Of a stretch of 64,000 nucleotides of DNA, positions 17,477 through 26,200 are shown piece by piece (the first letter of the stretch is position 1; each line of letters begins with the position of its first letter). This stretch comes from Goodfellowiella coeruleoviolacea (GTDB lineage: Bacteria > Actinomycetota > Actinomycetes > Mycobacteriales > Pseudonocardiaceae): NCBI RefSeq assembly GCF_024171785.1, contig NZ_JAMTCK010000004.1, forward strand, positions 434,001-498,000, written 5' to 3'. The translations under genes were made by a program, and so were the position numbers. A model generated the notes under the pieces. It ran no database searches, was not told the origin of the DNA, and was given only the letters and a program-made list of their open reading frames with translations.

Positions 17477-18613
17477 GTGCGTCGTACCCTGTTGCTGACC
17501 AACGACTTCCCCCCTCGGCCCGGCGGCATCCAGTCCTACCTGCACGCGCTGGCCACCCAGCTGCCAGCCGACGACCTGGTGGTCTACGCCCCGTCCTGGC
17601 AGGCCAGCTCAGGGTCGCACCCCGAGTTCGACGCCGCCCAGCCGTTCCCGGTGATCCGCCACCCCGGCACCCTGATGCTGCCCGGTCCCGAGGTGCTGCG
17701 CCGCGCCAGGGAGATCGTGCGGGCGGAGCGGTGCGAGGCGGTGTGGTTCGGTGCCGCCGCCCCGCTGGCCCTGCTCGCCCCCAGCCTGCGCCGGGCCGGC
17801 GTGCACCGGGTGGTCGCGTCCACGCACGGCCACGAGGTCGGCTGGTCCATGCTGCCCGGCGCCCGCCAGGCCCTGCGCCGCATCGGGTCCACTGTGGACG
17901 TGGTGACCTTCGTCAGCCGCTACACCCGCTCCCGGGTGGCCGCCGCGTTCGGCCCCATGGCCGCGCTGGAACACCTGCCGTCCGGAGTGGACACCACGGT
18001 GTTCCGGCCCGACCCGGTGGCCGGCAAGCAGATCCGCGCCCGCTACGGCCTGGCCGACCGGCCGGTCGTGGTGTGCGTGTCCCGGCTGGTGCCGCGCAAG
18101 GGCCAGGACATGCTGATCCGCGCGCTGCCGCTGATCCGCGCGACCGTGCCGGACGCGGCCCTGCTGCTGGTCGGCGGCGGCCCGTACCGGAACACCCTGC
18201 ACCGCCTGGCCGCCTCCTGCGGGGTGGCCGACCACGTGGTGATCACCGGCTCGGTGCCGTGGGCGGAGCTGCCCGCGCACTACGCGGCCGGCGACGTGTT
18301 CGCCATGCCCTGCCGCACCCGGGGCCGCGGCCTGGACGTGGAGGGCCTGGGCATCGTCTACCTGGAGGCCTCCGCCACCGGACTGCCCGTCATCGCCGGC
18401 AACTCCGGTGGCGCCCCGGAGACCGTCCGCAACGGCGTCACCGGCAACGTGGTGGACGGCCGCGACCTGACCGCCGTCGTCAAGGCGGTCACCGCCCCGC
18501 TGGCCGACCCCAACCTGGCCAGGCGGATGGGCCAGGCCGGCCGCGCGTGGGTGCGCGAGCAGTGGCGGTGGAGCGACATGGCCGCGCGCCTGGCCGGCTT
18601 CCTCGACGGCTGA
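17477..18613 (+). CDS. pimB: GDP-mannose-dependent mannosyltransferase (PimB'-type, GT4)
   Basis: Adds the second mannose to phosphatidylinositol monomannoside at the cytoplasmic face of the membrane, an early step of PIM and lipomannan synthesis. The 378-residue product begins RRTLLLTNDFPPRPGGIQSY, the PimB' N-terminus with the acceptor-side glycine loop. The GT4 C-terminal domain carries VSRLVPRKGQDML and the E-x7-E motif in EGLGIVYLEASATGLPVIAG. Start: GTG 17477 with a leaderless -10; ATG 17465 is the alternative. It lies between the NlpC/P60 genes and fadD15-side genes as in M. tuberculosis (Rv2188c). Confidence 0.92.
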   Translation: MRRTLLLTNDFPPRPGGIQSYLHALATQLPADDLVVYAPSWQASSGSHPEFDAAQPFPVIRHPGTLMLPGPEVLRRAREIVRAERCEAVWFGAAAPLALLAPSLRRAGVHRVVASTHGHEVGWSMLPGARQALRRIGSTVDVVTFVSRYTRSRVAAAFGPMAALEHLPSGVDTTVFRPDPVAGKQIRARYGLADRPVVVCVSRLVPRKGQDMLIRALPLIRATVPDAALLLVGGGPYRNTLHRLAASCGVADHVVITGSVPWAELPAHYAAGDVFAMPCRTRGRGLDVEGLGIVYLEASATGLPVIAGNSGGAPETVRNGVTGNVVDGRDLTAVVKAVTAPLADPNLARRMGQAGRAWVREQWRWSDMAARLAGFLDG

Positions 18614-18682
18614 ACCGGCCGACCCGCCGGGCCGCCACGCCGCGGCTGCGGGGTGGGGCCGGCCGGGTCCGCCGGTGCCGGC

Positions 18683-19651
18683 CTACCAGGCGTAGGCCTC
18701 GGGGGCGGGGCCAGGACCGGGGAAGATCTCGTCCAGGCGGGCCAGCTCGTCCGGGCCCAACCGGACGTCCAGAGCGCGCAGCGAGTGGTCGAGGTGCTCG
18801 ACGGTGCGCGGACCGATGATCGGCCCGGTCACCCCGTCCTGGTGCAGCAGCCAGGCCAGGGCGACGGTGGCCGGGTGCTCGCCGAGTTCGTCGCAGAACG
18901 CCTCGTAGGCCCGCACCCGGTCCACGCCGAGCGCGGCCAGCCGCCTGGCGGTGATGTCGGACCCGGTCGCGCGGCGGTGGGTCTTGCGCAGGAAGCCGCC
19001 GAGGATGCCGCCGTGCAGCGGGGACCAGGGGATGACGCCGAGGCCGTAGTCGCGGGCCGAGGGCAGCACCTCCAGTTCGGCGCTGCGCTCGGCCAGGTTG
19101 TACAGGTGCTGTTCGCTGACCAGGCCGAGGGTGTGCCGGCGCCGGGCGGCCTCGCTGGCCTGGGCGATGTGCCAGCCGGCGAAGTTGGACGAGCCGACGT
19201 AGAGGATCTTGCCCTGGGCCACCAGGGTGTCCATGGCCTGCCAGAACTCGTCCCACGGGGTGTGCCGGTCCACGTGGTGGGCCTGGTAGACGTCGAGGTG
19301 GTCGGTGCGCAGCCGGCGCAGCGAGCCCTCCACCTGCTGGCGGATGTGCCGCGCGGACAGGCCGCTGGTGTTGGGGCCCTCGCCCATGGGCTCGTACACC
19401 TTCGTGGCCAGCACGATGTTGTCGCGCTGGCCGGAGCTGGCCAGCCAACGGCCCACGATCTGCTCGGTCCAGCCCTCGCCGAGCTTCCAGCCGTAGATGT
19501 TGGCGGTGTCGAAGAAGTTCAGGCCGTGCTCCACGGCCCGGTCCATGATCGCGTGGCTGTCGGCCTCGGTGGTGTCCGGGCCGAAGTTCATGGTGCCCAG
19601 CACCAGTCGGGAAACCTGCAGACCGGTGCGGCCGAGGTGGGTGTACTGCAT
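18683..19651 (-). CDS. Aldo/keto reductase
   Basis: NADPH-dependent reductase of 322 residues with a TIM-barrel pattern. The tetrad is visible: Asp and Tyr in FFDTANIYG, Lys in VLATKVY and His in YQAHHVD. The cofactor segment GVIPWSPLHGG and the C-terminal VTGPIIGPRT are typical of the YajO/Tas-like group. The substrate is unknown. ATG 19651 is chosen; TAGCGT at 19664-19659 lies 7 nt before it, a leaderless arrangement. It is divergent from the MerR gene at 19717 and shares with it the palindrome 19667-19685, so control by that MerR is likely. Confidence 0.92.
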   Translation of the reverse strand: MQYTHLGRTGLQVSRLVLGTMNFGPDTTEADSHAIMDRAVEHGLNFFDTANIYGWKLGEGWTEQIVGRWLASSGQRDNIVLATKVYEPMGEGPNTSGLSARHIRQQVEGSLRRLRTDHLDVYQAHHVDRHTPWDEFWQAMDTLVAQGKILYVGSSNFAGWHIAQASEAARRRHTLGLVSEQHLYNLAERSAELEVLPSARDYGLGVIPWSPLHGGILGGFLRKTHRRATGSDITARRLAALGVDRVRAYEAFCDELGEHPATVALAWLLHQDGVTGPIIGPRTVEHLDHSLRALDVRLGPDELARLDEIFPGPGPAPEAYAW

Positions 19652-19658
19652 GTGGGCG

Positions 19659-19685
19659 ACGCTAAACTTGGACACCAGTGTCAAG
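19659..19685 (-). promoter_or_regulatory. MerR-type promoter/operator between aldo/keto reductase and MerR genes
   Basis: Read on the minus strand, CTTGACACTGGTGTCCAAG (19685-19667) is a dyad with one bulged base. It lies just upstream of TAGCGT (19664-19659), which is 7 nt from the reductase ATG. A spacer of about 20 bp to a weak upstream TGGACC matches the stretched promoters MerR proteins activate. Confidence 0.6.
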
Positions 19686-19716
19686 GTCCAGTGACGACCG
19701 CCGTGGGGTGGACCAC

Positions 19717-20091
19717 ATGCGCATCGGGGAGCTGGCTCGCCGCACGTCGGTGAGCACCCGGCTGCTGCGCTACTACGAGAAGCAGGGCCTGCTGGTGTCC
19801 ACGCGCCGGTCCAACGGCTACCGCGAGTACGCCGAGGACGCGCCGATGATCGTCGAGCAGATCCGGGGCCTGCTCGCCGCCGGGCTGACCACCGACGTGA
19901 TCCGCGAGCTGCTGCCGTGCGCCGAGGGCAGGGGGCCCCGGCTCAACTCCTGCCCGGACCTGGTGGCCACGCTGCAGCAGGCACTGCGCGGCATGCAGGA
20001 CCGGATCGACCACCTCACCCGCAACCGGGACGCGCTGCTGCGGTTCCTGGACGCGGCCGGCGCCGAGCCGGCGCGCACGCCGAGCCGGTAG
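19717..20091 (+). CDS. MerR family transcriptional regulator
   Basis: 124 residues. The winged helix begins MRIGELARRTSVSTRLLRYYEKQGLL with the RYYE..GLL signature, then SNGYREY. A C-terminal dimerisation helix follows (LQQALRGMQDRIDHLTRN). Two cysteines (LLPCAEGRG and NSCPD) could act as sensor residues, but this is only a possibility. ATG 19717 has GGGGTGG just upstream; the longer frame from 19678 is not supported. Probable activator of the divergent aldo/keto reductase gene. Confidence 0.9.
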   Translation: MRIGELARRTSVSTRLLRYYEKQGLLVSTRRSNGYREYAEDAPMIVEQIRGLLAAGLTTDVIRELLPCAEGRGPRLNSCPDLVATLQQALRGMQDRIDHLTRNRDALLRFLDAAGAEPARTPSR

Positions 20092-20098
20092 GCGGCGC

Positions 20099-21004
20099 CT
20101 ACGCGGTCAGGGCGTACAGCACCTGTTTGAGGTCCGGGTCGGTGTTCTCCCGGTCGGCCGGCCAGACCAGGCGCAGGCACAGCTCGGGCGGGGACTCGTG
20201 CAGGGGCAGCCGCACCAGCCGGCCGGCGGCCAGGTCCTCGGCCACGGTGAACTCGGGCAGCAGGGCCAGGCCCAGCCCCTCGGCGGCCCACGCGCGCATG
20301 GTGGCCAGGCTGCGCAGTGGCACCAGGTCGGTGGGAGCGGCCACCAGGTGGTGCAGGGCCAGGAAGAACGAGCAGCCGGGCTCGGTGACCAGCAGCCGCT
20401 GCGCGGCCACCCGGGCCGCGGTGAGCACGCCCAGGGCGCGTGCCGGGTGGCCGGGGGCGGCCACCAGGGCCAGCGGGACCGTGTCCAGGTCCACGAAGGC
20501 CAGCCGCGCGGCGGACAGCGGTGATCGCCCTGGCGGTGGGGTGAACCCGAGGCCGCCCAGCACCGGGCCGAGGTCCAGCAGCAGCACCGCGTCCAGCTCG
20601 CCCTCGGCCAGCCCGGCCAGCAGCGCGGTCCTGGGCATGGTGTCGACCTGGACGGCCAGCTCGGGGCGGCGCTGGGCCAGGGTGGCCAGCACACCGGGGA
20701 GGTGGCTGGCGGCCAGCGTCTCCAGCGTGCCGACCCGCACCCGCCGGGGCTGGCCGGCCACGGCCCGGCGGGCCTGCTCGGCCTGGGCGAGCAGCGACCG
20801 GGCGTGCGGCAGCAGGGCCTGCCCCTGGTCGGACAGGCGCATGCCGGTCGGGGTGCGGTGGAACAGCTCGGCGTGCAGGGACCGCTCCAGCGCGCGCACC
20901 TGTTCGGACAGCGAGGACGGCGCGAGGTCGAGTTCGGTGGCGGCGGCGGTGATCGTTCCGGTCCGCGCCACGGCGAGAAAGGCGGCCAGTTGGCGGAGTT
21001 CCAC
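20099..21004 (-). CDS. LysR family transcriptional regulator
   Basis: 301 residues with the N-terminal helix-turn-helix MELRQLAAFLAVARTGTITAAATELDLAPSSLSEQVRALE (given in two parts: residues 1-20 and 21-40). The inducer-binding domain runs from about residue 90 and contains a typical EGLGLALLPEFTV segment. GTG 21004 is the start; a weak GGGGCA precedes it. It is divergent from the metallo-beta-lactamase-fold gene at 21160, its most likely target. No T-N11-A box stands out by eye, although a TCCACAGTGGA palindrome lies at about 21113-21124 in the gap. Confidence 0.92.
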   Translation of the reverse strand: MELRQLAAFLAVARTGTITAAATELDLAPSSLSEQVRALERSLHAELFHRTPTGMRLSDQGQALLPHARSLLAQAEQARRAVAGQPRRVRVGTLETLAASHLPGVLATLAQRRPELAVQVDTMPRTALLAGLAEGELDAVLLLDLGPVLGGLGFTPPPGRSPLSAARLAFVDLDTVPLALVAAPGHPARALGVLTAARVAAQRLLVTEPGCSFFLALHHLVAAPTDLVPLRSLATMRAWAAEGLGLALLPEFTVAEDLAAGRLVRLPLHESPPELCLRLVWPADRENTDPDLKQVLYALTA

Positions 21005-21159
21005 GCTGCCCCATCCGTTCCTCTGTCCCGGGGATACCGCATTCTAGCTGCGGTTTCGGTTTTTCCGAACGGGGTGTGCGGCACCGTTGGTTGAGCAGTG
21101 GGTCGGGGTGGTTCCACAGTGGAGCGGCAGAGTTCCACTCAGGAGAGACGGCCTTCCGG

Positions 21160-21798
21160 ATGAGACTGACCAAACTGGGACACGCGTGTGTCCGACTGGA
21201 ACTGGACCGCACCACCCTGGTGATCGACCCGGGCGAGTTCAGCGGCCCGGACGCGCTGGCCGGGGCGGACGTGGTGCTGGTCACCCACGAGCACTTCGAC
21301 CACCTGGACCGGGCCGCGCTGCTCGCGGCGGCGCGGGCCAACACCGACCTGGTGGTGGTGACCAACCGGGCGGTCGCCGGCCAGCTGGGGGAGTTGGGCG
21401 AGCGGGTGCTGGTGCTGGCGCACGGGGACAGCGTCGAGGTCGGCGGGGTGCTGGTGCGCGGCCACGGCGAGTGGCACGCGCCGACCCACCTGCCGCCGGA
21501 CCCGGTCAACGTGGGGTTCTTCGTCGCCGACGAGGTGTTCTACCCCGGTGACGCGCTGACCGTGCCGGACCGGCCGGTGGGCACGCTGCTGGCGCCGACG
21601 CTGGCGCCGTGGCTGAAGTCGGTGGAGCTGCTCGACTACGTCCGGCGGGTGCGGCCGACCCGGCTGTACTCGACGCACGACGGCATGGCCAACGAGCTGG
21701 GCCTGATCGTGGTGGACAACGTGGTGCGGGCGGCGCGCGGCGAGGGCGGTGGCGACTACCGGCGGATTCCCCCCGGGGAGTCGGTGGAGATCGGCTGA
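21160..21798 (+). CDS. Metallo-beta-lactamase-fold hydrolase
   Basis: 212 residues, Zn-dependent hydrolase of the UPF0173/UlaG-like branch. It begins MRLTKLGHACVRLELD and has the metal motif THEHFDHLD (H-x-H-x-D-H), then GHGEWHAP, the bridging Asp in YPGDAL and the last His in YSTHDG. The substrate is unknown. The ATG at 21160 follows CAGGAGAG with correct spacing. It is transcribed away from the LysR gene. Confidence 0.9.
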   Translation: MRLTKLGHACVRLELDRTTLVIDPGEFSGPDALAGADVVLVTHEHFDHLDRAALLAAARANTDLVVVTNRAVAGQLGELGERVLVLAHGDSVEVGGVLVRGHGEWHAPTHLPPDPVNVGFFVADEVFYPGDALTVPDRPVGTLLAPTLAPWLKSVELLDYVRRVRPTRLYSTHDGMANELGLIVVDNVVRAARGEGGGDYRRIPPGESVEIG

Positions 21799-21809
21799 GG
21801 CGGGCCGCG

Positions 21810-22454
21810 TCAGCGGGTGGTGAAGACCCCGGCGGTGGCGGCGGCGAGGGTGGCCAGGGCGGCCTGGTCGGCCAGGTCGGCGCTGATCGGCTCACGGGTG
21901 AGGAACAGCCGGTAGTACAGGGGCGCGGCGAGCGCGCGCAGCAGGGCGTCGGCGTCGGTGTGCTCGGGCAGCTCGCCCCGGTCGATGGCGCGGTGCACGA
22001 GGGGGGTGGCCTGGGCGAGCCGGCCGCGCAGGAACCGGCCGAGGGCGGCGGCGGCCTGGTCGGAGCGCAGCGCGGCGGTGATCAGCGCGGTGGGGCGGGC
22101 ACCGTGGTCGGGGTCGGTGAAGCCGGTGGCGATCTGCTGGGCGAGCGCGCGCAGGTCGCTGGCGAGACCGCCGGTGTCGGGAACCTGCCACGGCTGCTCG
22201 GCCGCCTGGTCCAGCGCGTCGCTGACCAGACCGTCCACAGTGGACCAGCGGCGGTACAGGGTGGCCTTGTGCACGCCGGAGCGGGCCGCCACCGCCTCCA
22301 CGGTCAGGTCGTCGTAGCCGCGCCGCACCAGTTCGTCCAGGGTGGCCTCGATGACGGCGGCGCGGGTGCGCGCGGTCCGGCCGCCGGGTCGCACGCTGCC
22401 GTGCGGTGGGTGCGGGTCGCTGCTCGCTGCGGACAAAGTCGACTCCAGTCGCAT
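21810..22454 (-). CDS. TetR family repressor
   Basis: 214 residues from ATG 22454. The HTH is at about residues 40-65 (LTVEAVAARSGVHKATLYRRW), followed by a TetR_C-type ligand domain. The operator at 22437-22454 overlaps the ATG and next codons, so either the repressor binds over its own start or translation begins at the in-frame GTG 22394; no Shine-Dalgarno decides this. Divergent from the CatB-like acetyltransferase gene, whose promoter carries the second copy of the operator. Likely represses both. Confidence 0.88.
   Translation of the reverse strand: MRLESTLSAASSDPHPPHGSVRPGGRTARTRAAVIEATLDELVRRGYDDLTVEAVAARSGVHKATLYRRWSTVDGLVSDALDQAAEQPWQVPDTGGLASDLRALAQQIATGFTDPDHGARPTALITAALRSDQAAAALGRFLRGRLAQATPLVHRAIDRGELPEHTDADALLRALAAPLYYRLFLTREPISADLADQAALATLAAATAGVFTTR
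22437..22454. promoter_or_regulatory. TetR operator, copy next to the tetR start
   Basis: AGTCGACTCCAGTCGCAT matches 15 of 18 positions with the second site at 22492-22509 in the same orientation. Confidence 0.65.
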
Positions 22455-22491
22455 TTGCGTTCGGCGGATGGGTGTGCCAGAGTCGATGCTA

Positions 22492-22509
22492 ATGCGACTC
22501 CAGTTGCAT
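22492..22509. promoter_or_regulatory. TetR operator, copy ahead of the acetyltransferase gene
   Basis: ATGCGACTCCAGTTGCAT is an imperfect dyad (ATGCGACT against ATGCAACT), 21 nt before the acetyltransferase ATG at 22531 and 55 bp from the sister site. Confidence 0.7.
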
Positions 22510-22530
22510 GAGTATCCCCGGAGGAGTGCC

Positions 22531-23184
22531 ATGGCTGACATCCCCAACCCCGCGACCCTGCACCCGCTGGCCGGCCAGGAGCGGGTGGTGCTGCTCAAGC
22601 CGCTGGTCACCGATCCGCGGATCGAGGTCGGCGAGTACACCTACTTCGACGACCCGGACGGGGCCACCGAGTTCGAGCGGCGCAACGTGCTCTACGCCTA
22701 CGGGCCGGAGCGGCTGGTGATCGGCAAGTACTGCGCGATCGCCACCGGCACCCGGTTCCTCATGGCCGGCGCCAACCACCCGACGATGGGCGTGTCCACG
22801 TTCCCGTTCACCATGTTCGGCGGCCAGTGGGCCGAGCGCACCCTCGACCTGGTGCGGGGCATGCCCAGCCGGGGCGACACCGTGGTCGGCCACGACGTGT
22901 GGTTCGGCCACGGGTGCACGATCATGCCGGGCGTCACCATCGGCCACGGCGCGATCATCGCCACCGGCAGCGTGGTCACCGCCGACGTGCCGCCGTACAC
23001 CATCGTGGGCGGCAACCCGGCCAGGCCGATCCGGCGCCGCTTCGCCGACGAGGACGTGGACCGGCTGCTGCGCGCGGCGTGGTGGGACTGGCCGGTGGCC
23101 GTGGTCACCGAGCACCTGCGCACGATCATGGCCGGCACGCCCGCCGAGATCGAGCGCGTGGCCGACCAGCTGCGCGCGGCCTGA
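22531..23184 (+). CDS. CatB/Vat-type hexapeptide O-acetyltransferase
   Basis: 217 residues of the xenobiotic acetyltransferase group, which uses acetyl-CoA to acetylate chloramphenicol or streptogramin A; some members have other substrates. The hexapeptide left-handed beta helix is visible from VIGKYCAIATGTRFLMAGANHP and GHDVWFGHGCTIMPGVTIGHG. The loop AGANHPTMG holds the candidate catalytic His. The C-terminal IRRRFADEDVDRLL is typical of the family. ATG 22531 has GGAGG at 22520-22524. Control by the divergent TetR makes a drug-inducible resistance unit plausible, but the substrate cannot be read from sequence. Confidence 0.9.
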   Translation: MADIPNPATLHPLAGQERVVLLKPLVTDPRIEVGEYTYFDDPDGATEFERRNVLYAYGPERLVIGKYCAIATGTRFLMAGANHPTMGVSTFPFTMFGGQWAERTLDLVRGMPSRGDTVVGHDVWFGHGCTIMPGVTIGHGAIIATGSVVTADVPPYTIVGGNPARPIRRRFADEDVDRLLRAAWWDWPVAVVTEHLRTIMAGTPAEIERVADQLRAA

Positions 23185-23203
23185 GCGGGGTCAGGGCCCC
23201 GGC

Positions 23204-26200
23204 TCAGGTCTCGAAGAGCAGTTCGCGCAGGGTGGTGGCCTCGGGCATGCCGGCCTGGGCGAAGAGGGCCAGGGCGTCGCGCCAGGCCGCGCGCGCCTCG
23301 GCCCGGCGGCCCAGCGCGTCCAGGGCCAGGCCGAACACGTGCAGGGCCCGCGCCTCGCCGGGGCGGTGGCCGGTCTGCCGGTGGATGGCCACGGCCGTCC
23401 TGGCCGACTCGACCGCCTCGGCGGGGCTGCCCAGGTCGAGGTGGGCGGCGGCCAGTTCCGCGTGCGCCGAGCCCTCGGTGATGCGCATGCCGGCGGACCG
23501 GGTGATCAGCAGCACCTGCCGGCACAGCTCGGGCACCTCGTCCGGGCGGCCAGCGGCCAGCCTGGTCCTGGCCAGGCCGAGCAGGGTCCACGCCTCGGCC
23601 AGCCGGAAGTGGATCCGCCGGGCGGTGGCCAGGGCCCGCCGGTACTGCTCGTCGGCGTGGCCGTGCTCGCCCAGCCGCAGGTGCGCCTCGGCCAGGGCGA
23701 GCCGCACCGTGGTGGTGATCTGCTGGTCGCCGCCGTCGGCCAGCTCGGCCTCGGCCTTGCGGGCGTGCTCGATCGCCTCGGTGTAGCGGCCCACCTCCAG
23801 GTACACCCAGGCGATGCCCTCCAGCACCTGCGCGGTGGTCTCCCGGTAGCCCAGCTCCTGGCTGATCCGCAGCGCCCGGGTGTGGTGCTCCAGCGCCCGG
23901 TCCAGTTCCCCGCGCAGCCGCAGGGTCATGCCGATGCTGTTGTGGCTGCCCGCCTGGCTGGCCCGGAACCCGTGCGCGGCGCTGGTGCGCAGGGCCTCGT
24001 CGAGCAGGTCAAGCGCCTCGGTCAGCTCACCGGTGTGCGCGGCCAGCAGACCCAGGTTGAGCAGCACGGTGGCCTCGCCGCCGTCGGTGGGCCCGCCGGC
24101 CCGCTTGGCGTCCAGGCACCGGGTGAAGTGCTCCTTGGCCTCGGCCAGGTTGCCCAGTTCCAGGTAGACGATGCCGAGGTTGTTGTGGATGCCGGCCTCG
24201 GCGTCGGTGTTGTGCAGCAGCCGGTACAGCCGCAGGCTGTGGTTGTAGTGCTCCAGCGAGGTCTGGTAGTCGCCGAGCGTCCAGTGCAGGGTGCCCAGGT
24301 TCTGGTGCATGGCCGCCTCGGCCAGCTGGTGGCCCTTGGCGTGCGCGGCGTGCAGGCCGAGCCGGGCGGTGGTCAGCCACTCGGTCACGTGCTTGCCCAG
24401 CCACAGGTAGCCGCGCATGGCGTCGGCCAGCTGCCAGGCCGCCGCGGCCGGTCCGGAGTGGGCGGTGTGCTGGATGGCCGCGGTGAGGTTGGCCCGCTCG
24501 GTGTCCAGCCAGTGCAGCGCCTGCTGGTGGCCGCTGATCGTGGGCAGCCGCACCGGCGCGGCCCGGCGCGCCGGGGGCAGCCGCTGCATGTCCGGGTAGA
24601 GCACCTCGGCGCAGCGCTCCACGGTCCGCAGGTAGAAGTCGAGCAGCCGCACCCGCGCGGCCTCCCGGTCCTCGGCGCTGGACTCGGCGGCCAGCCGCTC
24701 GGCCGCGAACGAGCGCAGCAGGTCGTGGAACTGGAACCGGCCCGGCTCCACCTCGCGGACCAGGCTGGCCGCGACCAGCCGGGCCAGCTGCCGCTCGGTC
24801 TCGGCCAGCGGCGCCTCGGCCAGGTTGGCCGCGGCGTACGCGGTGAAGTCCGGCCCGGGCACCAGGCTGAGCAGCAGGAACAGTCGGCGTGACGCGGCGG
24901 GCAGGGCCGCGTAGGCCTGGGCGACGGTGGCGGTCACCCCGCCGAGCCGGCCCTGGGCGCGCAGCGCGCCGCGGTAGCCGGCCAGGGTGTCGCCGGCGGC
25001 GCCGGCCAGGTGGGCCGCGGCGATCCGCAGCGCCAGCGGCAGGTGCGCGCACAGCTCGGCCAACTCGGCCAGCTCGGTCCGGTCCAGCGCGGCGGACCGT
25101 CCGTTGAGGACACCGGAGAGCAGGGCCACCGACTCGTCGGCGGCCAGCGCGGTGAGCGCCACCCGGCGGGCCCCGTTCATCGCGGTCAGGCCGCGCAGGT
25201 CGTCGCGGCTGGTGACCAGCACCGGACAGCTGGGATCGCCCGGCAGCAGCGGCCGGACCTGGTCCGGCGCGGCCGCGTTGTCCAGCACCAGCAGCAGCCG
25301 CCGGCCGGACAGCAGCGAGCGGAACATGGTGCTCTGCTCGTCGGTGTCCAGCGGGATCTGCTCGGCGGCCACGCCCAGCGCGCGCAGGAACCGGGCCAGC
25401 ACGTCCACCGAGGACGGTGCCGGGCCGGGCGCGTAGCCGCGCAGGTCCACGTAGAGCTGCCCGTCCGGGAACCGGTCGCGCAGCAGGTGGGCCACGTGCA
25501 CGGCGAGCGCGGTCTTGCCAACGCCCGGTGGCCCGGACAGGGTGACGATCGGCACGGCCGTGCTCGGCTCGCGCGGCGCCACCAGCTCGGTGATCCGCTC
25601 GACCAGGTCGGCGCGGCCGACGAAGTCGGCGATGTCGGCGGGCAGCTGGGCGGGCACCTCGGCGCTGGGCTGGCTCACGCTGACCGGCTCGGCCGGCGGC
25701 GGCCCGGCCAGGTCCGGGTCGCCGAGCAGGATCGCCTGGTGCAGCGCGCGCAGCTCGGCGCTGGGCGGCGTGCCCAGCTGCTCGTCCAGCAGCCGGTTGA
25801 CCTGCCGGAACGCGTCCAGCGCCTCGGCTTGGCGGCTGGACCGGTACAACGCCAGCATCAGCTGGCCCCAGAACCGCTCGCGCAGCGGGTACTCGCCGGT
25901 CAGCGCGCGCAGCTCGCTCACCAGGAACGCGTGCCGGCCCATCACCAGCTCCACGTCGATGCGCTGTTCGAGCACGCGCAGCCGCTGCTCGGTCAGCCGA
26001 GGCACCTCCTCGCGGTGCAGCAGCTCGCTGGGCACGTCGGCCAGGGCGGGGCCGCGCCACAGGTCCAGCGCCTCGGTGTAGGTGGCGGCGGCCTCCACCA
26101 GGTTGCCGGCGGTCCGCGCCCGCTCGGCGCGCGCGGCCAGGTCGGTGAACAGGAACACGTCGACGCGCTCGGTGGGCACCTGGATCTGGTAGCCGTCGGC

